Assembly: GCA_037140475.1 (NCBI GenBank)
Contig: JBAXEJ010000047.1
Span: 1 to 19,085, forward strand
Reading direction: 5' to 3'
Source of the DNA: PALSA-1006 sp037140475
GTDB lineage: Bacteria > Pseudomonadota > Gammaproteobacteria > Burkholderiales > Gallionellaceae
DNA length: 19,085 nt
Shown here piece after piece: positions 12,270 to 19,078 of the stretch (position 1 is the stretch's first letter; each line of letters starts with the position of its first letter). The notes under the pieces are model-generated. The model made no database searches. It was not told where the DNA came from and worked only from the letters and a program-made list of their open reading frames with translations. The position numbers were made by a program, and so were the translations under genes.

Positions 12270-15152
12270 ATGGCATTCCCAATGGATTTCCTGCTTGATG
12301 AAAAAAACCGGAAATTACTAGAACTGCGGATCGATGAAACATCTGCAAGCAAGGCAGAGGCATGGCAGATTGGCGCATCGTTACCGGGTGCTCCAGATGA
12401 CTTGGCGAGTTTTCTCGGCAGGCAGCACTCGCAACCCATTCGAATATTTGTGCAGGACAGAATGCTATGCGATGCCACGCGCAAAAAATCCAGCAAAGAT
12501 ATGGTCGCGGAATATAGGGCATACCGAATAGCAATCTTCAATCCGAAGCTTAGCCGCATCACCCCATTGTGCAACCAAGAGCGCCCCTATAAGCCAATGG
12601 ACGAGCCGAATTCATTCAGCGTCTGCGCTTACGGTGTAAAACACGTTGAATCAGTTTGGATGTACCCACCATTGGATGAGCTAAACCGAGAATCACCACA
12701 TGGATGGAGGGTCAGCCGTTCGGAGATTGATGCCGCGCTACGCTTGGATTGTTGGTACTACCAAGACCGCTTTCGAAAACTTCGAAGTGACCGAAAACAT
12801 TGGGGGACTCCCACATTCGGCGATCTATTTGTCGTCTCTGACGAGCGGGGAAAACGGAAGCCACTTCTTGAACGCCCCTGCAATGGAGCTTTAAGATGGC
12901 TGTCATCGGCGCAGATCAACGAGCGTCTGCATGCAATCTCGCATTCCCGGATTCGCGGGGTTTGGGGACAAGTAGGTCGCGACACCCCCATTAAGCCAGG
13001 TGATTTTCTGATTTCGATGCTCGGCTTCACCGAGGTAAAGCTGGCACGATACGACGGCCCTCCTGACGATGCGACCAGATCAATATATCTACTTCAGTTT
13101 TCACAGAAGCAGGCACGATCTGAACGCGACTCAGCAGCAGTTTGGTTTGCACTTACTTGTGACGATTTTATTGATCAGTTGAGGATGGAGTTAAGTGATC
13201 GAGTCATGAAGCCACTCACTGAGCATTTCTTTCAAGGCGACATTCACCTGCCCCCGCTCCCGGGCGGAGTTACTTCCGGAATGGCTTTAGCGCTTGACGC
13301 GATGACTCGCTTGGCATTGGGCGGGGAAGATAAGGGCGAAGTCGACTCAAATCTCCGCAATGTCGAAGAGGCTCTCATGGCCGAAGATGTGACGTGGCCG
13401 GGGAAATGGTCGTGCCTCAGGCGCATCGCGAGATATCGAAACTCCAGTGACAAGAACGGAAAAGTCGTCGTACTAAGTAATGATCGTACAATTGGAAGAG
13501 AATGCGTATTCGCTTTGAGAAAAGGAAATATCCAGGTTGCGGAACCACGTCTGTTCTCAATATCTGGCATCGGGCTTGAATCTAGAGTAGCCAAGGAGCT
13601 TTCTATTGCTCCAGCTGTTATATCGATTACTTCGGCGGCCACCCCCCTGAAGTTCGCCACCGAACAACTCGGGGCAGCACAGGCTCTCGATATTGTTGGC
13701 GAATCGCATATTTTCGCTCTATACGCCGAAAAGGGGGAAGCACGAGACTTTCCAGCACGGCAATTTCTCGAGCATCTTTTCAGCGAGACAGAGCGGGAGC
13801 CGGAAAGCATCGACTTGAACGATGAAACAATGACTATGCTAGTTCAGCATGTTCGGTCGTTGTTGGAGAACCAAGCGGTCATTGCTTGCGACGAGGTAAT
13901 TGACCGACTTGCTCAACTGGACTCGCCGTCTGAGCCGTTTGTACGTTTTTCGCCAGCTTCTGCCATGGCCAGCATTCTAGACCGTATTCGACCGGATTTA
14001 ATAAGGCTCTCTGGTCGACTGAAAACGTCTGGCGCAACAAAAGGAACCACGGCGGCAAACGTCATTTCGACAAGAAAAAGCAGACGGCCCCATAGCTTTG
14101 GAAATTTTGTAACGTATGACGAGGCGCTTGCAAAAAAAATTGGCGAGTTGGTGTCAGTCTACGGCAGGGCTTTAGAGTTGACTCGGAACGGATCGTACCC
14201 CGTAATAGCCCTGCTGATTGAAGGTGAAACAGGGTGCGGCAAAGATGCATTAATCAACTATTTGGATACCCAGCATCCCCAATCAAAGTTTCTTCCCTTT
14301 GGCGTAACGGCAGATAAAAAATTTATCCTTTCGCAACTTTTCGGACATGCTAAAGGCTCCTACACCGGAGCTGATAAACCGCGAGATGGAATTTTCGGTA
14401 CCGCGATGAAGGAGCATCGCCCAGTTTTCCTCAACGAGATAAATTCTTATTCTCTGGAGGTGCAGTTTCGACTTCTAACTGTCATTGAACACGGCGAATT
14501 CTCCCCTTTGGGGAGTGAGGAGCAAGAATCATTGAAGTACGCGGGCGTAGTTCTTGCAGCCAGCAACAAACCCATATCAGCTTTGGTTGCTGACGGTTCC
14601 TTCAGGGTCGACCTTCAAATGCGACTGGGGAGCCCAATTTTGATTCCACCTCTCCGAGAGCGCCCTCAAGACATCGAATGCATTTTCGAACGGATAAACA
14701 GGGATCTGGCTAAGAACGAGCGAACCATGCAAATTGGTCTTGATTCTTCTGCCCAGCAGCGCCTATTGAGATATTCGTGGCCGGGAAACGCGCGAGAGCT
14801 TCAAAGCCTAATTTTGAGGGCGTGCTTACTGGGGAAATCTGTTATCGACAATGGTTTTCTTGAGGAGAACTTCCCATATATCTACTTTGGCGACATCCAA
14901 GATGGCAAGGACGCCAGGAATGACCAAGAGGTTCTCGTACCACAAGAGCTTAAGCACTTAGAAAGTATCTTTGAAATTCAAGGAATAACCAAGCAACAGC
15001 AATATGCGAAGCTTATGGAGCGATTGACCGGCAAGAAGGCTAAATCGAACGAGTTGCCAGATTGGGTGAGAAGTCGTCAGCATAAGATAGAACAGTTCAA
15101 ATCTGAACTTCCTCTCGTGAATTTGTACTTAGAAAAACTTACTGCTAGGTGA
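12270..15152 (+). CDS. Sigma-54-type AAA+ regulator with large unrecognised N-terminal region
   Basis: A 960-residue protein. Residues about 640-870 are a bacterial enhancer-binding-protein AAA+ domain. Walker A is GETGCGKD (652-659), the sigma-54 loop GSYTGA (696-701) stands in for GAFTGA, and Walker B is VFLNEI (719-724). The arginine-finger segment is FRVDLQMRLGSPI, followed by LRERPQDI and WPGNARELQ (837-845). The loop keeps the aromatic and TGA that contact sigma-54. The Walker B Asp is replaced by Asn 722, with Glu 723 kept. The first 640 residues match no family I know; about 390-490 looks like an alternating strand-helix fold. No Fis-type helix-turn-helix is evident at the C-terminus. 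It should sense a signal through its N-terminus and activate sigma-54 promoters, possibly the divergent small gene; that link is inference. An ATG at 12282 is an alternative start. Confidence 0.85.
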   Translation: MAFPMDFLLDEKNRKLLELRIDETSASKAEAWQIGASLPGAPDDLASFLGRQHSQPIRIFVQDRMLCDATRKKSSKDMVAEYRAYRIAIFNPKLSRITPLCNQERPYKPMDEPNSFSVCAYGVKHVESVWMYPPLDELNRESPHGWRVSRSEIDAALRLDCWYYQDRFRKLRSDRKHWGTPTFGDLFVVSDERGKRKPLLERPCNGALRWLSSAQINERLHAISHSRIRGVWGQVGRDTPIKPGDFLISMLGFTEVKLARYDGPPDDATRSIYLLQFSQKQARSERDSAAVWFALTCDDFIDQLRMELSDRVMKPLTEHFFQGDIHLPPLPGGVTSGMALALDAMTRLALGGEDKGEVDSNLRNVEEALMAEDVTWPGKWSCLRRIARYRNSSDKNGKVVVLSNDRTIGRECVFALRKGNIQVAEPRLFSISGIGLESRVAKELSIAPAVISITSAATPLKFATEQLGAAQALDIVGESHIFALYAEKGEARDFPARQFLEHLFSETEREPESIDLNDETMTMLVQHVRSLLENQAVIACDEVIDRLAQLDSPSEPFVRFSPASAMASILDRIRPDLIRLSGRLKTSGATKGTTAANVISTRKSRRPHSFGNFVTYDEALAKKIGELVSVYGRALELTRNGSYPVIALLIEGETGCGKDALINYLDTQHPQSKFLPFGVTADKKFILSQLFGHAKGSYTGADKPRDGIFGTAMKEHRPVFLNEINSYSLEVQFRLLTVIEHGEFSPLGSEEQESLKYAGVVLAASNKPISALVADGSFRVDLQMRLGSPILIPPLRERPQDIECIFERINRDLAKNERTMQIGLDSSAQQRLLRYSWPGNARELQSLILRACLLGKSVIDNGFLEENFPYIYFGDIQDGKDARNDQEVLVPQELKHLESIFEIQGITKQQQYAKLMERLTGKKAKSNELPDWVRSRQHKIEQFKSELPLVNLYLEKLTAR

Positions 15153-15274
15153 CCTAGCTCATAGTTGTGGAGGATGAACCAGACCATACCGTTACGACTT
15201 ATCGTTCAGCAGTGTTCACAGACACGGAACGAAAATGTGAGGGGTGCTTACAAAACTCGCCCCACAAAATCAAT

Positions 15275-15304
15275 GAGCCTCGGGATCATTATCACCCGAG
15301 GCCC
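15275..15304 (-). terminator. 10-bp hairpin at the 3' side of the permuted tmRNA
   Basis: On the minus strand GGGCCTCGGG (15304-15295) and CCCGAGGCTC (15284-15275) pair over ten positions with one G-U and a 10-base loop, followed by ATTGATTTTG. It may be the last helix of the tmRNA coding piece, a terminator, or both. The T-rich tail is interrupted, so termination is only likely. Confidence 0.5.
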
Positions 15305-15471
15305 ATCTAGTTGTGTTGTATGACAAGGCTCAACAGCCCCGGCTTACGGTTTTTTAGGCCGCCATAGCGTATGTTTCATCGTTTGCATTTACATGCTTGC
15401 TTCATTTACGTCGATCGCCTGACGTGTCGCCCCGAAACCTATCTGCTCACTGTCGAAACCAAGTCATCCCC

Positions 15472-15501
15472 ATCATGAATAAACTGACCTCAATTTATTC
15501 A
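15472..15501 (-). other. Excised spacer hairpin of the permuted tmRNA
   Basis: The 30 bases between the CCA end of the acceptor piece and the GGGG start of the coding piece contain TGAATAAA and TTTATTCA, a perfect 8-bp inverted repeat with a 10-base loop. Known permuted tmRNAs have such a spacer, which is removed to give two RNA pieces. A stem closing the spacer fits this. Confidence 0.7.
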
Positions 15502-15593
15502 TGGTGGAGATGGGGGGAATTGAACCCCCGTCCAATAAGCCCTTATTGAGCCGGAGTTTTCGCAAACCGAAGTTTGCTCACAACAATGCCTGT

Positions 15594-15599
15594 ATTTTA
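15594..15599 (-). promoter_or_regulatory. Extended -10 promoter of the permuted tmRNA
   Basis: The minus strand reads TGC followed by TAAAAT (15599-15594), an extended -10 element. It would start transcription near 15587, just before the acceptor piece. TTGTCA at 15619-15614 is a -35-like sequence but with a short 14-base spacer. Confidence 0.5.
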
Positions 15600-15634
15600 G
15601 CACAATCGTTGCCTGACAAATCAAATCCCAAACC

Positions 15635-16087
15635 TTAAGCCGAAGATGGCGCGTCCTTTGCCTGCTCGCCAAATACTCGTTTGAACTGCTCATCCCACAA
15701 CACGGGAAGATTGACGGCCAATTCGAACAGCGTGATGTTATTGGGTAGCGCGTCATCCAGAATGGCCGCAATGATTTCCGGCGCAAGCGTGGTCAGGTTG
15801 ACCATACGGGTTATGTAACTGTTGTCCACGCCTTCTCGTATTGCCAACTCCCTTAAGGTGCTGACCTCGCCTGATTCCAGCATGGCCAGCCACCGGTGAC
15901 CGCGCGCAAGCGCTTGCTGGATTGGGGTTGGCTCATGGGCTTTTCCCGCCTTACCCGTTTCACCGTTCGGTAGCGTGATAACCCTGAGACCACTTTTCCG
16001 TCGAATGTTGATCGGAATATTCAGTGTGAGTCTGCCATCGCTGGACGGAATCATTTCTGCGATGCCGTTGATTCTGATCGCGGTCAT
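15635..16087 (-). CDS. Recombinase-associated helix-turn-helix protein
   Basis: A 150-residue protein that ends the recombinase operon. Residues about 57-100 (ALARGHRWLAMLESGE, then ELAIREGVDNSYITRMVNL) form a ParB/KorB-like helix-turn-helix as found in small proteins encoded beside serine recombinases. The N-terminus carries a short strand region with basic residues (INIRRKSGLRV). Its ATG overlaps the recombinase stop by four bases, so it is translationally coupled. It may act as a DNA-binding accessory or directionality factor of the recombinase (inference from context). Its stop lies 36 bases ahead of the permuted tmRNA's -10 element, on the same strand. Confidence 0.82.
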   Translation of the reverse strand: MTAIRINGIAEMIPSSDGRLTLNIPINIRRKSGLRVITLPNGETGKAGKAHEPTPIQQALARGHRWLAMLESGEVSTLRELAIREGVDNSYITRMVNLTTLAPEIIAAILDDALPNNITLFELAVNLPVLWDEQFKRVFGEQAKDAPSSA

Positions 16088-17439
16088 GCCAGCACCTCCT
16101 CTAGCTCTTTGGTCTTGGTCGGTTGTAATTCCATCACCACCTGTTCAATGCCGCAGGGCCGCAAACTCAGTTCGATGTTGGTCGGAGAGACAACCACTTT
16201 TTCTACTAGCAATCTGACGATGCGCGTCTGCTCTGCCGGAAATAATTGCTCCCAAATAAGGTCGAGTCGAGTCATCGCCACCGTGATCATGGCCTCATCG
16301 AGTTTGCCGTTGAGCGAGAGGACTTTTGGGACGATGTCGTCAATCATCGCCGGCTGGCGCATGATTGCGCGCAACTGATCGAGTACGGCCCCCTCAAGCT
16401 GATCGGCTGGCAGTCTGGGAATTCCCGATTCGCCGGCTTGCACCTTGGTGTCGCGCATAGGGATGTAGTAACGATAACGCCGGCCATTATGTTTTGTGGT
16501 GTGCCAAGGTGTCAGCGCATAGCCATCATTGCCCATCACGATGCCTTTGAGCAGGTACGGCACTTGGGCGCGTGTTGCATTGCCGCGCACTCGGCCGTTT
16601 GTGGCAAGAATTGCATGCACGTCATCCCATAACGTCTGGTCAATAATGCGCGGATGCTCGGCCTGATACCACTGCTCCTTGTGACGCAATTCGCCAAGAT
16701 AGGTGCGGTTATGCAATAAACCGTAGATCAGCCCCTTGTCGATCAGCTTGCCTTCACGAACCTTGCCGGTCTGCGTGGTCCACGATTTTGACGTCACGCC
16801 ATCCAGTCGCAGTTCCTTGACCAGCAACGTGGCCGAGCCCACTTCGACGAAGCGTGTGAAGATGTGCCGGATGAGTTTGGCTTCTTTCTCATTAGGGACA
16901 AGGCGTCGGTTATCGACGTCATAGCCCAGTGGTGGCACGCCACCCATCCACAGGCCTTTTTTCTTGCTGGCGGTGATTTTGTCGCGGATACGTTCGCCGG
17001 TGACCTCGCGCTCGAACTGCGCAAACGACAGTAGCACGTTGAGCATCAGTCGCCCCATGCTGGTCGTAGTATTGAACTGCTGGGTGACGGAAACAAAGGA
17101 CACGCCTTGCCGCTCGAACACCTCAACCATTCTGGAGAAGTCAGAGAGGCTGCGGGTCAGACGGTCAATTTTGTAGATGATGATGACATCGATCTTGCCA
17201 GCCTCGATGTCGGTGAGCAGGCGTTTGAGTGCTGGACGCTCCATGTTGCCGCCGGAGAAAGCCGGATCGTCGTAATCGTCAGGCACAGCAATCCATCCCT
17301 CGGCACGCTGACTGGCGATATAGGCGTGACCGGCATCTCGCTGGGCATCGATGGAGTTGTATTCCTGATCCAGTCCTTCCTCACTGGACTTGCGTGTATA
17401 AACCGCGCAACGCATGCGTCTTTTCAGGGACTCGCTCAT
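16084..17439 (-). CDS. Serine recombinase of a mobile element
   Basis: A 451-residue serine-family site-specific recombinase. The catalytic domain starts CAVYTRKSSEEG with the nucleophile Ser 18 and continues with NSIDAQRDAG. It has IIIYKIDRLTRSLSDF with the active-site arginines (93, 96) and FAQFEREVTGERIRDK, the signature before the long E helix. The recombinase domain follows (GGVPPLGYDVDNRRLVPNE). The region GYALTPWHTTKHNGRRYRYY matches the zinc-ribbon region, but the usual cysteines are absent. The C-terminus lacks a long coiled coil. Such enzymes integrate and excise islands between short att sites. It overlaps both operon neighbours by four bases. The closeness of a tmRNA gene suggests, but does not prove, that ssrA is involved in targeting. 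Confidence 0.95.
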   Translation of the reverse strand: MSESLKRRMRCAVYTRKSSEEGLDQEYNSIDAQRDAGHAYIASQRAEGWIAVPDDYDDPAFSGGNMERPALKRLLTDIEAGKIDVIIIYKIDRLTRSLSDFSRMVEVFERQGVSFVSVTQQFNTTTSMGRLMLNVLLSFAQFEREVTGERIRDKITASKKKGLWMGGVPPLGYDVDNRRLVPNEKEAKLIRHIFTRFVEVGSATLLVKELRLDGVTSKSWTTQTGKVREGKLIDKGLIYGLLHNRTYLGELRHKEQWYQAEHPRIIDQTLWDDVHAILATNGRVRGNATRAQVPYLLKGIVMGNDGYALTPWHTTKHNGRRYRYYIPMRDTKVQAGESGIPRLPADQLEGAVLDQLRAIMRQPAMIDDIVPKVLSLNGKLDEAMITVAMTRLDLIWEQLFPAEQTRIVRLLVEKVVVSPTNIELSLRPCGIEQVVMELQPTKTKELEEVLA

Positions 17440-17930
17440 TTGCGCACTTCCTTCGGTTTCTTGTCAGCCTTGGCTTGCTTGAGCCCGAAGAACAGCGGCC
17501 CCGACCATCTGGTGCCGGTGATTTCACGAGCGATGATGGAGAGGCTGCCGTAGCGCCGGCCCTCGTACTCATACTGACCATCGGCTTCGACCTTCACTCG
17601 GTGCTCGATATCCTGATAAAGCCTTGTAATCACGCTGCCGGTCGGCGGGCGATAATCTTTGTCTCGTTTACGCAGCTTGCCATTGTCGATCAGTGTTTTG
17701 ATTCGATGCTGGTTGCTTTCCAGCAAGTTGCGGTCAATCTTGCGGAACTCAATCGACTGCAATTTGTAGGCAAGTCGGCGTTCCATAAACTGGCGGTTGT
17801 AAGTGGGCGTGTCGCCGCCGAACAGTTTTTTCCACAGCGCTCGGATTTCCGAAATGTCTAGTTGCGGCAATTGGCCGATTTGCGCCACGACCGAGGGTGA
17901 TGCTGTGTATTGAGTAATTTTTGCATTCAT
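17436..17930 (-). CDS. DUF2924-type protein of the recombinase operon
   Basis: A 164-residue protein resembling the DUF2924 family, which is regularly encoded directly before serine recombinases of this type. Recognisable parts are ISEIRALWKKLFGGDTP, YNRQFMERRLAYKLQ and the C-terminal GRRYGSLSIIAREITGTRWSGPLFFGL, a DNA-binding-like segment common to many phage and island proteins. Its start overlaps the stop of the 68-residue gene by four bases, and its end overlaps the recombinase start by four bases. No biochemical function is established as far as I know; a role in recombination is inferred from the constant neighbourhood. Confidence 0.88.
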   Translation of the reverse strand: MNAKITQYTASPSVVAQIGQLPQLDISEIRALWKKLFGGDTPTYNRQFMERRLAYKLQSIEFRKIDRNLLESNQHRIKTLIDNGKLRKRDKDYRPPTGSVITRLYQDIEHRVKVEADGQYEYEGRRYGSLSIIAREITGTRWSGPLFFGLKQAKADKKPKEVRK

Positions 17931-18133
17931 TTTGATTCACTCTTTCTCCGTAGGTTGGAGACCTCATGAACGCTTCGTCCGGAGGGAATAGCAAGTTCAA
18001 ACTCGCTCTCTGCCGAAGGTTTCTCAGACGTACCGTGCAACCGGGCAATTCCGGCTGCAAGCAAGGAAGCCACTTCCTGTCGGCGCTGCTCCGGCGTCAT
18101 GCGTTCCGGCGGCAGATGGTTGATATTGGTCAT
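17927..18133 (-). CDS. Small first protein of the recombinase operon
   Basis: A 68-residue protein. The segment RMTPEQRRQEVASLLAAGIARL is an amphipathic helix found in small ORFs at this place in serine-recombinase operons; the rest is basic and probably disordered. AGGAG (in TTTCAGGAGCG) lies upstream of the ATG at 18133. It overlaps the DUF2924 gene by four bases. An inverted repeat (18145-18185) covers its leader, so the whole operon is probably repressed from there. The function is unknown. Confidence 0.78.
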   Translation of the reverse strand: MTNINHLPPERMTPEQRRQEVASLLAAGIARLHGTSEKPSAESEFELAIPSGRSVHEVSNLRRKSESK

Positions 18134-18144
18134 TGGTATCGCTC

Positions 18145-18185
18145 CTGAAATTCAAACTTATTTGATGGCGTAAGTTTGAATTCAG
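18145..18185. repeat. Inverted repeat in the leader of the recombinase operon
   Basis: CTGAAATTCAAACTTA at 18145-18160 is repeated as TAAGTTTGAATTCAG at 18171-18185 in inverse orientation. The match covers 15 pairs, with one extra base on one side and a 10-base centre. It starts 12 bases from the first ATG of the recombinase operon. It could be an operator, a leader hairpin that hides the ribosome binding site (the AGGAG borders it), or a recombination site. Confidence 0.6.
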
Positions 18186-18194
18186 GGCGGCAAA

Positions 18195-18240
18195 TTAACC
18201 ATGAGGGAGTTGATAGCCGCTGATGGCTATTGAGGGTTAA
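18195..18240. repeat. Nested inverted repeats between recombinase operon and lexA-like gene
   Basis: TTAACC (18195-18200) pairs with GGTTAA (18235-18240), and inside them ATAGCC (18213-18218) pairs with GGCTAT (18225-18230). The nested arrangement lies between two divergent transcription units of a mobile element. It may be a regulator or recombinase binding site; no function is proven. Confidence 0.45.
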
Positions 18241-18291
18241 TGCGAACCAATGCGAAAGTCAGCTGAGAAATATTTTATTTGATGCAATTTT

Positions 18292-18320
18292 TTGACGAGT
18301 GAACGAACGTTCTCTACAAT
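18292..18320 (+). promoter_or_regulatory. Sigma-70 promoter with palindromic operator, lexA-like gene
   Basis: TTGACG (18292-18297) and TACAAT (18315-18320) are 17 bases apart, a near-consensus promoter. The spacer contains GAACGAACGTTC (18301-18312), a GAAC-N4-GTTC palindrome of the kind bound by several LexA proteins. Binding there would block RNA polymerase. Transcription would begin at or within a base or two of the ATG at 18327. Confidence 0.75.
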
Positions 18321-18326
18321 ATCACC

Positions 18327-18914
18327 ATGAAAACGCTTCCCCGTGACCAAGAACATCTTGCAACCCTGCAGCGCTATTACGCCGAGTACAGGACGTTCCC
18401 CTCTTATGCCAGATTGATGGAGTTGTTGGGTTATGCCTCGAAATCTGCTGTCAAAAAGGCACTGGAACGACTTGAAGCCTACGGAATGCTTGAGCGCACG
18501 CCAGATGGTGATTGGGCTCCCAGCAACGGCTTCTTTGAACGTGCCATTGCCAGTCAGCCTGTGGTCGCCGGAATTCCTGTCTCTGTATCCGACGAAGCCT
18601 ACGAACAGGTCATGCTGGACCGTTTCCTGATCGAGAATCCGGCGCAAACGGTGTTAGTTCGGGTTAAGGGTGAGTCGATGAATGGTGCCGGAATTCACAG
18701 CGGCGATCTGGCCGTGGTGGAACGCCGTTCACGGGCGCAGCCGGGGGAGTTGGTAATTGGCATCGTTGATGATGAGTTCACGCTCAAAACACTGGGGCGT
18801 GACAAGGAAGGGTTTCACCTGATTCCGGCCAATCCGGATTTTTCTATCATCCGACCAAAGGGCAAGCTGGAAATCTTTGGGGTCGTTGTTGGCCTTGTGC
18901 GCAAATATTCATAA
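18327..18914 (+). CDS. lexA: LexA-family repressor
   Basis: A 195-residue LexA-type SOS repressor. The N-terminal winged helix has FPSYARLMELLGYASKSAVKKALERLEAYGMLER (positions about 24-57, quoted in part as key segments FPSYARLMELLGY and SAVKKALERL). The autocleavage site is Ala 81-Gly 82 in VVAGIPV. The catalytic Ser 117 lies in VKGESMNG and Lys 154 in FTLKTL. RecA filaments would trigger self-cleavage and derepression. A GAAC-N4-GTTC operator sits within its own promoter, indicating autorepression. The -10 element ends six bases before the ATG, so the mRNA would be leaderless and there is no ribosome binding site. It is divergent from the recombinase operon and probably an island-borne copy, which could tie excision to DNA damage (inference). 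Confidence 0.9.
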   Translation: MKTLPRDQEHLATLQRYYAEYRTFPSYARLMELLGYASKSAVKKALERLEAYGMLERTPDGDWAPSNGFFERAIASQPVVAGIPVSVSDEAYEQVMLDRFLIENPAQTVLVRVKGESMNGAGIHSGDLAVVERRSRAQPGELVIGIVDDEFTLKTLGRDKEGFHLIPANPDFSIIRPKGKLEIFGVVVGLVRKYS

Positions 18915-18928
18915 AAGGAAATTTCACG

Positions 18929-19078
18929 ATGGCAATCTTCAACCCACTACAGTTCCTGCGGCATATTTCAAATCCTAATCTCCGCCAGTTTACCGAGCAG
19001 CACGTCATCAATGCCAACCTGAGCATTGATTGTGTCGAATTGCGCGTATTGCTGACCCAGCAGTTGCATCGAATTTGA
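18929..19078 (+). CDS. Short ORF downstream of lexA, unknown
   Basis: A 49-codon ORF that starts at an ATG 14 bases after the lexA-like stop, with AAAAGGAA as ribosome binding site. It reads MAIFNPLQFLRHISNPNLRQ, continues amphipathically and stops at 19076-19078 near the window edge. It is probably cotranscribed with lexA and thus damage-inducible. It may be complete, or the first part of a longer gene broken by a frameshift; the window ends too soon to tell. No family is recognised. Confidence 0.5.
   Translation: MAIFNPLQFLRHISNPNLRQFTEQHVINANLSIDCVELRVLLTQQLHRI

Larger units (their letters stand above)
15275..15587 (-). ncRNA. ssrA: Second tmRNA, circularly permuted (two-piece), tag ANDETYAMAA
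   Basis: On the minus strand the tRNA-like acceptor piece comes first. It has a hairpin GCAAAC-TTCG-GTTTGC, then GCTTATTG, then T arm GGGGG-TTCAATT-CCCCC, CATCTCC, A and encoded CCA ending at 15502. After a 30-base spacer the coding piece starts at 15471 with GGGGATGACTTGGTTTCGAC. GGGGATG pairs with CATCTCC over seven positions, with G-U as third pair (alanine identity). CAGTGAGC (15452-15445) pairs with GCTTATTG (15540-15533) over eight positions as helix P2. The tag frame 15386-15354 reads GCA AAC GAT GAA ACA TAC GCT ATG GCG GCC TAA, i.e. ANDETYAMAA. This order (acceptor before coding) is that of permuted two-piece tmRNAs of alphaproteobacteria, cyanobacteria and one betaproteobacterial lineage. 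The outer ends are estimated: 5' from the promoter, 3' from the last hairpin. Confidence 0.88.

Noticed and set aside
12140..12574. 144-codon minus-strand ORF opposite the regulator start
   Set aside because: Its composition is odd (Ser/Ile runs), it covers the regulator's promoter and N-terminus, and it has no motif. It is a shadow of the 960-residue gene.
15502..15540. Fragment of an ssrA 3' end as island attachment site (attR)
   Set aside because: It is in inverted, not direct, orientation to ssrA and differs at several positions. It is fully explained as the acceptor piece of a complete permuted tmRNA whose coding piece follows 30 bases later.
15499..15786. 95-codon minus-strand ORF
   Set aside because: It runs through the tmRNA acceptor piece and the promoter, and overlaps the 150-residue HTH gene in another frame. 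It has no protein-like signal.
18237..18647. 136-codon minus-strand ORF opposite lexA
   Set aside because: It is antisense to the clearly coding LexA frame, ends over the promoter and shows no motifs.
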